Below are positions 43,760 through 53,069 of a DNA stretch of 64,000 nt, in pieces. A program made the translations under genes and the position numbers. A model generated the notes under the pieces. That model was given only the letters and a program-made list of their open reading frames with translations, searched no databases and was not told the DNA's origin. This stretch comes from CAVVSD01 sp963750895 (GTDB lineage Bacteria > Actinomycetota > Thermoleophilia > Solirubrobacterales > Solirubrobacteraceae), in NCBI GenBank assembly GCA_963750895.1, contig CAVVSD010000005.1:248001-312000 (forward strand), given 5' to 3'. How positions within the stretch are numbered: the stretch's first letter is position 1; every line of letters starts with the position of its first letter.

Positions 43760-45020
43760 GTGCCGAAGGTCATCCTGCAGGTCTACCCGACGCTGGGCCC
43801 CCCGGAGGAGATGGAGCGCCGACGCCCGATCGGCCGCGACAACGAGGCCTACCAGGACATGCTCGACGGCCTCGTGGTGCTGGCGAAGGCGGCGGACGAC
43901 CTCGGGTACTGGGGCCTCGCCCACACCGAGCACCACCTGCACTCCGAGGGGATGGAGATCTCGCCCTCCCCGCTCATGCTCAACATCCACCTCGGCGCGC
44001 ACACGCGGCGGATCATGCACGGCCAGCTCGGCCTCGTCCTGCCCTCGCACGACCCGATCCGGCTCGCCGAGGAGATCGCGATGGCCGACCACCTGCTGCG
44101 TGGCCGCCTCTTCGTCGGGATGGCGCGCGGCTACCAGTCGCGCTGGATGAACATCCTCTGCCAGAAGCTCGGCGTCGGCGCGACGTACTCCGACGGCAGC
44201 GAGGCCGACGTCTCCAACCGCCTGCTGTTCTCCGAGAACTTCAAGATCATGAAGCAGGCCTGGGCGCAGGACCTGCTCACCTACGACGGGCCGACCTACA
44301 AGGTCCCGAACCCGCTCGAGGGGATCCCCGACTGGCCACCGGCGCAGACGATCACGTCGAAGTACGGCGCGCCGGGTGAGATCGGCGACGACGGGACGAC
44401 CGTGAAGGGCGTCAGCGTCGTGCCCAAGCCGTACACGTCCCCGCACCCGCCGCTGTTCCAGGCGTTCGGCGCGAGCCCGCCCACGATCGAGTGGTGCGGG
44501 GAGAACGACGTCGTCCCGACGATCCTCTTCGGCGCCGTCGAGCGGATCCGCGAGCTGCTCGGCATCTACCGCGCGGCCCACGCAGCCGCCGGGCGCGAGA
44601 TCGCGCTGGGCGAGCGCGTCGGCGTCTGCCGGACGTTCCACATCGTCGAGGGCGTGCAGGGCGAGGACGCGGTGCGCGCCGAGCTGCTGCGCCGCGCGGA
44701 CCGGTGGGAGGCGCCCGTGTGGCGCGGGTGGTACGAGACGTTCGGCCTGCTCGACCTCATGCTGCGCCTGCCCGGCGAGGAGGGCCCCGTGCCCGCGCCC
44801 GGCGAGTCGATCGGCGAGCGGCTCATCCGCAGCGGCGTGATGATCGGCGGGACCGTCGACATGGTGAAGCGCCAGATCGAGGAGTTCCTCCAGGTCCTGC
44901 CGGTCGACTACCTCGTCTGGCTCTTCCACTGGGGGCTGATCCCCCGTGACGAGGGGCTCCGCCAGCTGGAGCTCTTCGCCACGGAGGTCATGCCGGAGTT
45001 CGGCATGGCGCGAGCTGCCG
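43760..45020 (+). CDS. Luciferase-like (LLM) flavin-dependent oxidoreductase, 3' end without a stop
   Basis: About 418 residues in the family part. The LLM TIM-barrel is shown by MPKVILQVYPTLGPPEEMER, LGYWGLAHTEHHLHSEGM, QLGLVLPSHDPIRLAEEIAM, GRLFVGMARGYQSRWMN and PHPPLFQAFGASPPTIEWCG. Homology ends at LELFATEVMPEFGMA near 45010, but no stop follows: the frame stays open to 46225 across the antisense of the next gene, and the other frames are also open beyond 45.2 kb. The end given here is where family similarity stops. FMN/F420-dependent oxygenase, substrate unknown. Confidence 0.78.
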
Positions 45021-46144
45021 CTACGGCCCGTCGCAGAGCGAGGCTGGGCGGCCTGCGCGGCCGCGACCGGATTGCGCAGACCCTTGGCCTCCAGGCGCGG
45101 CAGGACCTCCTGGACGAAGAAGGGCATCTCCTCCAGGAAGTTGCACATCCCGAACGCGATGCCGGCCATGCCGGTCTGCGAGATGCGCTCCAGCTCGTCG
45201 GCGACCTGGTCGGGGCTGCCGATGAGCGGGTAGCCGCCGTGCCCGGCGGTGAAGCGCTCCCGGAAGCGCTCGTAGTGGCCGGCCGGGAACGCGTTGCTGT
45301 GCATGCCCATGCCGCTCATGAGGCGGTCGGCGGCCTCCCAGTCGCCGTGCTCGATCGCGTAGTGGTGGTGGTACTCCTCCGCCTCGGCCTGCGTCGCGCG
45401 GCACACCACGAACGCCGACGACAGGACGCCCATCTCACGACCGATGGAACGCGCCGCGGAGGTCACGCCGTCGACGTCGGCCTTGGCCGACTCGAGGTCG
45501 ACGAGCGACGTGAACAGCAGGTCGCAGTTGCGCTGCGCGAAGTCGCGCCCGGCCGGCGAGAAGCCGGCGTTGACGAGCACCGGCTCGCCGTCGTAGGGCG
45601 CCGGGCGGCCGATGAGCTCGGAGAGGTGGAAGTACGTGCCGTCGAAGTCGACGCGCTCCTCCGAACGCCAGATGGTGCGCACGATGTCGAGCCACTCCTG
45701 GCCGTAGACGTAGCGCTCGTCGTGCTCGCGCTGCTCCTGGCCGAACATCTCGAACTCGTCCTGGTTCCAGCCGCACACGAGGTTCAGCCCGAGCCGCCCG
45801 CGCGCGATGTGGTCGATCGTCGCGAGCTGCTTCGCGGCGACGATCGGGTGGATCATCGGCGCGTGGGTCGTGGCGAACACGCACAGGTCCTTCGTCTGCG
45901 CGAGCAGGCCGCAGGCCCACGTCAGCGTCTCCAGCGTGTCCTCCTGCCAGCGCGACGGGCCGCCGTAGCCCTTCCAGCGGGCGATCGGCAGGATGAACTC
46001 GATCCCCGCCGCGTCGCACAACTGCGCCAGCTCGAGGTTGTGCTCCCACGACGCGTCCCAGCTCTCGGGCACGGTCGTGATCGCACAGGCACCACGGCAG
46101 TTCGGGGCGAAGAGCCCCAGCTTCATCGCGTTGTCGTTGAACAT
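45021..46144 (-). CDS. Luciferase-like (LLM) monooxygenase, RutA-related, 3' end disturbed
   Basis: About 370 residues from an ATG at 46144. MKLGLFAPNCRGACAITTVP is typical of the RutA/dimethylsulfone-type LLM group; LATIDHIARGRLGLNLVCGW (flavin site), EMFGQEQREHDERYVYGQEW, VLVNAGFSPAGRDFAQRNCD and GSPDQVADELERISQTGMAG follow. Family similarity ends at LPRLEAKGLRNPVAAAQ near 45070, again without an in-frame stop (the frame remains open to 42944); a stop in another frame is at 45021. It is convergent with the plus-strand LLM gene. Starts at 46126 or 46144 are both possible. Confidence 0.75.
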
Positions 46145-46248
46145 CGCGTTCGCGCGTCCCAACTTCCCTCCTCCTGTCGTCCTCCGTGCAGCCTTGCACT
46201 CCGAGCGTGTCCCTCGCGCACGTAGCGCAGTTCGCTTAGTGTCGGCGC

Positions 46249-47215
46249 GTGGCGCCGCGACACCTGACCATCCCCTACGAACGAGGGCTCCACGATCTCG
46301 GGGACGGGCTGTTCGCGTACCTGCAGCCGGATGGCGGCTGGGGCTGGAGCAACGCGGGGCTCGTGACCGGCGACGGCGCATCCCTCGTCGTCGACACGCT
46401 CATGGACCTGCATCTCACGCGCGCGATGCTCGACGCGATGGCGCCGCACACCGACGGCGAACCCCGTGACCGTCGCGGTGAACACCCACGGCGACCCGGA
46501 CCACTGCTTCGGCAACGAGCTCCTGCCCGAGGACATCGCGATCTGGGCGACGTCGACCGCCCGCGACGCGTGCGCGGCGTCGACGCCTGCTGCGGTCAGC
46601 GCGACGTTCGCGTCGAGCGAGCTGGGCGAGGAGTTCGCGCACTTCGCGCGGACGCGGTTCGGCACCTTCGAGATGGCGGCCGTGACGCACCGCATCCCGT
46701 CGCATACGTTCGACGGCGAGGCGACGCTCGACGTCGGCGGGCGCGAGGTGCGCCTGCTCGAGCTCGGCCCCGCTCACACCGCCGGCGACGCCGTCGTGCA
46801 CGTGCCCGACAGCGACGTCGTCTTCGCCGGTGATCTGGTCTTCGCCAACGACACGCCGCTCATGTGGGCCGGACCCGTGGAGAGCTGGCTCTCGGCCCTG
46901 GATCGCATCCTCGCCCTGCGGCCCCGGCTCATCGTGCCCGGTCACGGGCCCGTGACCGACGAGGACGGCATCCGCGACCTCGCCCACTACCTCCAGTACG
47001 TCGCCGACGAGGCGACCGCCCGCTTCGAGCGCGGGATGGACGTCGACGACGCGGCGGACGACATCGACCTCTCGCCCTTCGACGACTGGTCCGAGCGCGA
47101 GCGCATCGCGGTGAACGTCCACACGGTCTACCGCGGCCTGGACCCGTCGATCCCGGCCCTTCCGGTCCCCGAGCAGTTCGTGCGCATGGCAAAGTGGGCT
47201 GCGCGGCACCGGTGA
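46249..47215 (+). CDS. Metallo-beta-lactamase-fold hydrolase, interrupted by one inserted base
   Basis: About 321 residues from a GTG at 46249. The N-terminus (YLQPDGGWGWSNAGLVTGDG, SLVVDTLMDLHLTRAMLDA) and the remainder from NPVTVAVNTHGDPDHCFGNE are in different frames; removing one G near 46459 joins them as HTDGNPVTVAVNT. The zinc motif is THGDPDHCFGN (HxHxDH position, first His replaced by Asn-Thr-His spacing), then ELGPAHTAGDAVVHVPDSDV and IVPGHGPVTD. Likely a lactonase or thioesterase-type hydrolase; the surrounding genes suggest a catabolic role. Confidence 0.8.
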
Positions 47216-47249
47216 CGGCGCCTCGTCGGAGTCCATCGAAGGAGGAGCC

Positions 47250-47973
47250 GTGTCACGTTTCGTCCTCGTCCACGGGGCCATGGGCGGTGCCTGGATCTGG
47301 GAGCGCCTGACGCCCGAGCTGGAGGCCGCGGGCCACACGGTGCAGGCGATCGACCTGCCCGGCGCGGGAGCGGACACCACGCCGGTCGAGGACGTCTCGC
47401 TCGACGCGTACGCCGACCGCATCTGCGCCGCGCTGGCGGAGGGGGACGACAGGGCGGTCCTCGTCGGCAGCAGCATGGGTGGCGTGGCCATCACGCAGGC
47501 CGCGGCGCGCTGCCCGGAGCGGATCGCGCTGCTCGTGTACGTCGCGGCGTTCCTCCCGAGCGCCGGCCAGAGCCTCCTGGATCTCACGCATCTGCCCGAG
47601 GGCGCCGACGACCAGGTGCAGGCCAACCTCGTCGTGACCGGCGAGCCGCCGGTCGCGACGCTTCCCGTCCGAGGCGGCCAGGGAGGTCGTCTTCGGCGAC
47701 TGCTCCGACGAGCTGGCGACATGGGGCGCCGAGCGGCTGGGTGAGCAGCCGCTCGCGCCGTTCACGGCGCCCGTCGACGCCGTCGAGCCGGCGGTGCCGC
47801 GCGCCTACGTGCTGTGCACGCGCGATCTCGCGATCCCGCCGGCGCTGCAGCGCCGGATGATCGCGGAGAACCCGTGCGTGGACGTCGTCGAGCTCGACAC
47901 CGACCACTCACCGATGCTGTCGGCGACCCGCGACCTGGCGGCGGCGCTGGACCGCTTCGCGTCCGGGACGTAG
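47250..47973 (+). CDS. Alpha/beta hydrolase, interrupted by one inserted base
   Basis: About 240 residues from a GTG with GAAGGAGG upstream. FVLVHGAMGGAWIWERLTPE is the oxyanion-hole region, RAVLVGSSMGGVAITQAAAR the nucleophile elbow (GSSMGG, Ser), and VVELDTDHSPMLSATRDLAA holds the catalytic His. The frame breaks near 47663; dropping one C gives LPSEAAREVVFGDCSDELAT and the stop at 47973. Similar to the MenH/salicylate-esterase-like group. It lies 34 bases after the MBL-fold gene and probably shares its transcript. Confidence 0.8.
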
Positions 47974-47981
47974 ACGCGCGC

Positions 47982-48347
47982 ATGCGACGCGCGCTCCTCG
48001 TCCTGCTCGCCGTCCTCACATTCGCCGCGATCGCCGCGCCGGCGCACGCCGCGCCGCCCACCCGATGCAGCGGCGCCGTCGTCGTCGGGTCCGACACGGC
48101 GGCGATGGAGGCCACCGCGATCCGCGTGCGGGGTCAGTCCTGCGGGCGCGGCAAGGCGGTGCTGCGCGCCTTCCTGACGCTGGTGCGCGACGAGCCGAGC
48201 TGCCTCCACGACGCGCAGTTCGGGCGCGGCTGCGAGTGGCGCGACCATCTCTGCCTGCGCGCGAACATCGGCGTGCCGCGGTCCAACCGGTGCGTCGCCG
48301 ACGGAACGGCCGTGTACTGGATCGAGCGCGACGGCGAGGTCATCTAG
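47982..48347 (+). CDS. Small secreted Cys-containing protein of unknown function
   Basis: 121 residues. Signal peptide 1-24 (RRALLVLLAVLTFAAIAAPA, cleavage after AHA). The mature part has six Cys (TRCSG, QSCGRG, PSCLHD, RGCEWRDHLCLRANIG, NRCVADG), probably disulfide-bonded, and ends YWIERDGEVI. It starts 8 bases after the alpha/beta hydrolase stop. No family recognised. Confidence 0.7.
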   Translation: MRRALLVLLAVLTFAAIAAPAHAAPPTRCSGAVVVGSDTAAMEATAIRVRGQSCGRGKAVLRAFLTLVRDEPSCLHDAQFGRGCEWRDHLCLRANIGVPRSNRCVADGTAVYWIERDGEVI

Positions 48348-48733
48348 GCACGTCGCTCATCGTCCGGCCGGAGCTCGTAGTACTCGGTCCCGCACCGCAG
48401 CACCCGGTGCGCCAGCGGCACGAGCACGCCCTGGAGGACCGGGTGCTTGCGGCGCAGCAGCTCCGCGGCACGGTGCGCCTCCTCACCCTCCAGGCGGCGC
48501 GCCACCGCGGTCGTGGCCGGGCCGGTCGGGCGGCCGCGGGGCGTGCACGGCGCGACCTCGACGTGCGGGTCGTTGCGCAGCCGCTTGACCTTCCAGGCGT
48601 TGCCCGGGCTGCGGACGTAGCCGCGGCCCGCGTCGACGGCGACGCTGACCGGGGTGCCGACGGGCGTGCCGTCGCGGCGGAAGGTCGTGAGCAGGACGGC
48701 CCACTGGTCGTCCAGGGTGTCGAGCGTGGTCAT
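48344..48733 (-). CDS. PPOX-class F420-dependent oxidoreductase
   Basis: 129 residues. The split beta-barrel FMN/F420-binding fold is seen in DQWAVLLTTFRRDGTPVGTP, VSVAVDAGRGYVRSPGNAWK, VKRLRNDPHVEVAPCTPRGR and YYELRPDD. This is the small actinobacterial F420-binding PPOX group (TIGR03666-like), which reduces varied substrates. Its 3' end overlaps the convergent secreted-protein gene by 4 bases. Confidence 0.85.
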   Translation of the reverse strand: MTTLDTLDDQWAVLLTTFRRDGTPVGTPVSVAVDAGRGYVRSPGNAWKVKRLRNDPHVEVAPCTPRGRPTGPATTAVARRLEGEEAHRAAELLRRKHPVLQGVLVPLAHRVLRCGTEYYELRPDDERRA

Positions 48734-48813
48734 GGCCCGACGACGGGACAGGCCGCACTCCTGTGACAGATGCGTCAGCGGGGCCCCCATTGGCACAGGG
48801 GCACGGCGCACGC

Positions 48814-50053
48814 CTAGTACAGCCAGTGCTCCGACGCGCCGAGCATCATCGCGGCGTTGCGCACCGCGAAGTCGCCCTGCTGCGAGGAGATGTGCTGCCG
48901 GTAGGTCGTCGCGTCGCGCAGGTAGCGCGCCAGCGGCCGGCCGGCGCCCAGCGAGCTCGACGTCGAGCGCAGCGCGACCTCCTGGACCGCCTCGTACGCC
49001 AGGCCACCCGCCTGCTGGATCATCGCCCACCATCGGGCGTCGCGCTCCTGCGTGATCGGCACGCCCGTGTCGATCGACTCCTGGGCCGCCTCCGTGAACT
49101 GGTCGGCGAACGACAGGACGATCGCCTCGGCGGCGTCCGCCCTCGCCTGGGCCATGCCGTACGCCCGCTGGTCCTCGTGGAACTGGTAGCGCGGGACACG
49201 CGGGTAGAAGGTCGTGTCCTTGGTCATGATGATCTCGCGGAACTCGTCGACCGCCGCCTTCGCCGCCCCGATGATCGGGGACACGAGCGACGTGTGGTAC
49301 GGCCCCGGCGCGCGGCCGGTGTAGAGCGGGTTCCCGTGGATCTCGGTCCCGAAGGTCGGGAGCGTCGGGTTGAAGATCGATTCCGACGGCCGTGCGCGCC
49401 GCTCGGGCACGAAGGCCTCCTCGACCACGATCGTGTTCGACCCGCTCGAGTTCAGGCCGAACATCGTCCCTTCGCCCCAGTCGTCGAGCATCTCGAGATC
49501 CGACCGCGGGATGAGCAGCGTGTAGGGCGTCGGCGGATCGCCGTCGAGCATCGCGCCCACGAGCGCCCAGGTGCAGTACGGGACGCCGGACGCGTACGGG
49601 AAGCGCCCGCTCAGCCGGAAGCCGCCCTCGACGCGCTCGATGCGCCCGGAGGGCTGGGCGGGATGCGGGCAGCGGAAGTCCCCGTCCGGCCCGAAGGCCT
49701 CGGCCTGCGTCTCCAGGTCGAAGTGGCTCGCGACGATCCACGCGTGGCTCGAGCCGAGCTGCAGGCACCATCCGGTGCCCGGATCGCCGCTGGCGATCGC
49801 GATCATCGCCCGCAGGTAGGTCTTCAGATCGAACTCGTAGCCACCGAACCGCCGCGGCTGCGTGATCCGGTAGAAGCCGGCCTTGACGAACTCCGCGTGG
49901 ACGGCCTCGGAGTAGAAGCCGCGCGCTTCCGCCTCGTCCTGCTGCGCGCGCAGCATCGGCACGAGCGCCTGTGCTCTGGCGACGATCTCGTTCGGCGTGA
50001 GATCCGGCTCGGGGACGGGGATCGATGGAACGTCGGACGCGACGCGTGGACAT
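48814..50053 (-). CDS. Flavin-dependent monooxygenase, acyl-CoA dehydrogenase-like; N-terminus frameshifted
   Basis: About 412 residues, paralogous to the gene at 41602-42834: VKAGFYRITQPRRFGGYEFD, GGFRLSGRFPYASGVPYCTW, GLNSSGSNTIVVEEAFVPER, EVALRSTSSSLGAGRPLARY. In one frame the product begins only at about 49962, but the sequence before it reads SDVPSIPVPEPDLTPNEIVA, matching the N-terminal helix of the paralogue, and can be joined to an ATG at 50053 by removing one C near 50043. It probably needs a partner flavin reductase. Stop at 48814. Confidence 0.78.
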
Positions 50054-50067
50054 GCGCAGAAGCCTAG

Positions 50068-50730
50068 TCAGCGCACGCGGCGCTCGATGACGGGCATGAA
50101 CGTGACGCGGTCGGTGTCGAGGAAGTTGGGCTCGTCGCTGCGCACGAACGCGTGCTCCTCCGTGGCCTCCGTCTCGGTCAGCGCCGCCATGCCGTCGACC
50201 CACGCCTCCACCAGCCCGTCGAGGTCCGGCTCACCGTCCGCGTACTCCTCGTCGACCGTGTGGTTCTGGATGTAGCGCCGCAGGTTCGCGATGTGCGCCA
50301 TGGCCAGCGGGCCGTGGACCTCCAGCCAGTGTCGACGGAACGACTCGGGCGTCGTCCCCGGCTTGCGGTGGAAGAAGAAGACGAGCTTCACGGCCTCCGG
50401 GCCCATGGCCACGTCGCGCAGGATGCGCTCGACCGTGAGGACGGACTCGACGCCCTCCTCGGAGATGAACGTCGAGGAGTCGGCGCGCGCGGCGCCCGCC
50501 TCGGGCGACTCCGCGGCGCGTGCCACTGCGGCCTCGTCGTCGAACCACATGGCGGAGAAGCCGTCGAACGGCGCGGTCGACTGCTCGTCGCGACCGGCCC
50601 TCGGGCACTGCATGTAGCCGCGGATGCCTGGCACCGCGAGCACCAGCTCGGCGTGGGCGTCCCAGCGCCGCAGGAACTCCTCACGGTCCATGTCCGGCAC
50701 GCGCCGGAATGCGCGCAGCGCCTTGATCAC
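50068..50730 (-). CDS. Tandem EthD-domain protein
   Basis: 220 residues from a GTG with GGGAGGAGG upstream. Two EthD (dimeric alpha-beta barrel) modules are present: VIKALRAFRRVPDMDREEFL through MWFDDEAAVA, and AVKLVFFFHRKPGTTPESFR, HWLEVHGPLAMAHIANLRRY to the end. The pattern R-x-x-x-x-x-x-x-F-x-x-x-W, then H-(A/G)-x-L, is clear in both. EthD-type proteins take part in ether and aromatic degradation or act as small isomerases. It shares a promoter region with the divergent TetR gene. Confidence 0.82.
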   Translation of the reverse strand: MIKALRAFRRVPDMDREEFLRRWDAHAELVLAVPGIRGYMQCPRAGRDEQSTAPFDGFSAMWFDDEAAVARAAESPEAGAARADSSTFISEEGVESVLTVERILRDVAMGPEAVKLVFFFHRKPGTTPESFRRHWLEVHGPLAMAHIANLRRYIQNHTVDEEYADGEPDLDGLVEAWVDGMAALTETEATEEHAFVRSDEPNFLDTDRVTFMPVIERRVR

Positions 50731-50814
50731 GCCACGTCCTCCTCCCACGTCACACGTACTCTGCCCGCACCAAGGGTAGTCGCGGCGGCGGCTGCGCGGG
50801 CTAGGCTCGTCTCG

Positions 50815-51432
50815 ATGCCCGCGCGTGGGGAGAGCCCGAGCACGTCCGACACGGCGCAGGTCATCTCCGACGCCGCGGTGCGCCTCTTCCACGACCACGG
50901 GTACCACGGCACGTCGATCCGCGACATCTCCGGGGAGGCGGGGGTCGGGATCGCGACCCTCTTCCACCATCACGGGAGCAAGGTCGAGCTGCTCCGCGGG
51001 ATCATGGACGCGGCGTTCGACGACCTGCTCGCCGAGATGCAGCCGGCCGTCGCCGCGGCCGGCGACGATCCGACCGCGCGGCTGTCGGCGGTGGTCCGCA
51101 CGTACGTCCGGCGGCAGTGCGAGTCGCCGATGGAGAACGCGATCGCCACGTCGGAGATGCGCAGTCTCGAGCCGCCGGCGCTCGACGAGGTGGCCGCCAA
51201 GCGCGATCGGGTGCACCGGCTGTTCGCCTCGGCGATCGCCGACGGCGTCGCATCCGGCGCGTTCGTCTGCGACGTGCCCGACGAGGCCGCCCGTGCCGTG
51301 CACGCGATGTGCTCGGCGGTGTCGGGCTGGTACCGCGACGACGGCCCGATGACGCCCGACGAGGTCGGCGAGCTCTACGTCGGCATGGCGCTGCGGGTCG
51401 TCGGCGCACGCGAGCTCGCGCCGGCCGGCTGA
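50815..51432 (+). CDS. TetR-family regulator
   Basis: 205 residues. The helix-turn-helix is QVISDAAVRLFHDHGYHGTS, IRDISGEAGVGIATLFHHHG and SKVELLRGIMD; the C-terminal ligand domain starts LSAVVRTYVRRQCESPMENA. It resembles KstR/FadR-like actinobacterial regulators of lipid or steroid catabolism in the DNA-binding part. Divergent from the EthD gene by 84 bases, which is its probable target. Confidence 0.86.
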   Translation: MPARGESPSTSDTAQVISDAAVRLFHDHGYHGTSIRDISGEAGVGIATLFHHHGSKVELLRGIMDAAFDDLLAEMQPAVAAAGDDPTARLSAVVRTYVRRQCESPMENAIATSEMRSLEPPALDEVAAKRDRVHRLFASAIADGVASGAFVCDVPDEAARAVHAMCSAVSGWYRDDGPMTPDEVGELYVGMALRVVGARELAPAG

Positions 51433-51614
51433 CCGCAGGACAGGTGCCGACGGCGACGCGCCGGGAGGAGCCGGCACGCCGCCGCCGTGAACGGCGCCCG
51501 GTCGACTCCGAACGGTGGCGAAACAGCCGGAGTCCCCGATTGCTGCTGGGCGCACGAACACACCTGCGAGCCGCAGCGGGTGCGCTCCCGCCCAGCTCTC
51601 CTCCGTCGCTCAGC

Positions 51615-52652
51615 CTAACCTCGCGAGACGCTCAGGGGCAAGACGTCGAGCCGCATCGCGAGGGCGTCGAGCTGTTCCGCGAGCTCGGATGAGATCGGGA
51701 TCCCGTCCCGCCCTGCGCGCTCGCGGGCCTGCAGCTCCGGGTCGCCGGGGAAGACGATCGGGTCGTCGTCGGTCCCCTGGGCGCTCAGACCCCCGAGGAG
51801 CAGCTCGATACCCGCCGCGTACGCCTCGGCGTCGACGAAGAGCGTCGTCCGCAGCGCGATGACGAGGTGGCCCACGCCGCCCTCGATCCGACCGTGGGCA
51901 TCGGCGCCCTGGCCGGCGGGGGATCCGGTCAGCACCCCCGCGAGCACGTCGATCATGAGCGCCAGCGCGAGCCCCTTGTGGCCGCCGGTCGGCGCGAGCA
52001 GCCCCGCGGCCAGCGCACGCCCTGCGTCCGTCGTCGGCTGCCCCTGCTCGTCGAGCGCCCATCCCTCGGGGATCGGGCGTCCCTCCGCGGCGGCCAGGCG
52101 GATGCGGCCGAGCGCGGTCTGGCTCATCGCCATGTCGAGGACGAGCGGCGGATGCGGCGCGGCGCGCGGCGCCGCGATGGCGAGCGGGTTGTTGCCCAGC
52201 AGCGGCGACGCGATCCCCGGCGGCGCCATGATCGGCTGCGCGTTCGTCATCACGATCCCGACCAGCCCGGCCTCCGCGATCCGCTCGGCGTAGAGGCCGG
52301 CCATGCCGAAGTGGTGGCTGTCGCGCACGCCGACGACGGCCATGCCGTGCTCGCCGGCCAGCTCGGCGGCGAGATCGCACGCGAGCATCGTCGGGACATA
52401 GCCGTAGCCGCCGTCGGCATCGACGAGCGCGCTCGCCCCCTCGCGGCGCAGGACGCGCACGTCGGGCGCGGCGCGCACGTCGCCCGCGGCGACCGACCCG
52501 GCGTACTGGATCAGGCGCAGGATCCCGTGGCCGGGCATGCCGCGCAGCTCGGCGGCGACGAGGCAGTCGGCGGTCAGCGCCGCGTCCTCCTCGGGCATCC
52601 CGATCGCCTGCAACACGCGGGTCGCGAACGGCCCGACGACCGCGGGATCCAT
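51615..52652 (-). CDS. Ldh-family (malate/L-lactate/ureidoglycolate) dehydrogenase
   Basis: 345 residues. Family blocks: CLVAAELRGMPGHGILRLIQ (catalytic His), DADGGYGYVPTMLACDLAAE, VVGVRDSHHFGMAGLYAERI (nicotinamide-site HH), GIVMTNAQPIMAPPGIASPL, GNNPLAIAAPRAAPHPPLVL, TGGHKGLALALMIDVLAGVL. These NAD(P)-dependent 2-hydroxyacid dehydrogenases act on malate, sulfolactate, lactate or ureidoglycolate; which one cannot be told. The ATG overlaps the stop of the small membrane-protein gene (TGATG). Confidence 0.88.
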   Translation of the reverse strand: MDPAVVGPFATRVLQAIGMPEEDAALTADCLVAAELRGMPGHGILRLIQYAGSVAAGDVRAAPDVRVLRREGASALVDADGGYGYVPTMLACDLAAELAGEHGMAVVGVRDSHHFGMAGLYAERIAEAGLVGIVMTNAQPIMAPPGIASPLLGNNPLAIAAPRAAPHPPLVLDMAMSQTALGRIRLAAAEGRPIPEGWALDEQGQPTTDAGRALAAGLLAPTGGHKGLALALMIDVLAGVLTGSPAGQGADAHGRIEGGVGHLVIALRTTLFVDAEAYAAGIELLLGGLSAQGTDDDPIVFPGDPELQARERAGRDGIPISSELAEQLDALAMRLDVLPLSVSRG

Positions 52653-52969
52653 CAGGCGCGCGTCATCCGGGCCGGGCGCAGGACCGTCGCCGCGGCGAGC
52701 GCCACGAGGACCGCCACGACGAGCACCGCCGGCCAGGAGCCGATGGCGTGGCCGAGCGGATGGGAGATCACGAACAGCGCGAGCGCCACGACGAGCAGCA
52801 CGGCGGTCGGGCCCCTGCCCGCGATCGGCGCCGCGATGCGCGCGCACCAGAGGCCGCCTGCGACGAGCACCAGGCCGCCCAGCGCGCGGACGCCGGTGAG
52901 CTCGGCGACGCCGAACGCGACGAGGAACGTCAGCGCGGCGACGAGGGGCAGGGCGCGGCGGGCGTCCAT
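52652..52969 (-). CDS. Small membrane protein of unknown function
   Basis: About 105 residues from the ATG at 52969, with three to four hydrophobic segments (LPLVAALTFLVAFGVAELTG, GGLVLVAGGLWCARIAAPI, AVLLVVALALFVISHPLG, PAVLVVAVLVALAAATVL). An upstream ATG at 52999 would overlap the promoter and operator region, so it is rejected. Coupled to the Ldh-type gene downstream. No family recognised. Confidence 0.65.
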   Translation of the reverse strand: MDARRALPLVAALTFLVAFGVAELTGVRALGGLVLVAGGLWCARIAAPIAGRGPTAVLLVVALALFVISHPLGHAIGSWPAVLVVAVLVALAAATVLRPARMTRA

Positions 52970-52992
52970 GCGCCGCACCGTAGCCGGTGGGC

Positions 52993-53044
52993 TTGACATC
53001 GAGCATTAGTGAGCACATACTCACCTTAGTAAGCATCTACTCAC
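52993..53044 (+). promoter_or_regulatory. Promoter with two tandem operator repeats for the MFS exporter
   Basis: TTGACA at 52993-52998 and CATACT at 53016-53021 are separated by 17 bases, a good -35/-10 pair. Overlapping the -10 are two direct repeats, TTAGTGAGCACATACTCAC at 53006-53024 and TTAGTAAGCATCTACTCAC at 53026-53044, 20 bases apart (two helical turns), each with a GTRAG/CTCAC dyad. This is the typical layout of a repressor site controlling the exporter at 53070 and probably the divergent gene. Confidence 0.7.
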
Positions 53045-53069
53045 TTACAGCGAAGGGAGCCCACCCCGG

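Noticed and set aside
42944..46381. An 1145-residue minus-strand frame read as one protein
   Set aside because: Only the 46144-45070 part is a luciferase-like protein; the rest is antisense to the plus-strand luciferase-like and SDR genes.
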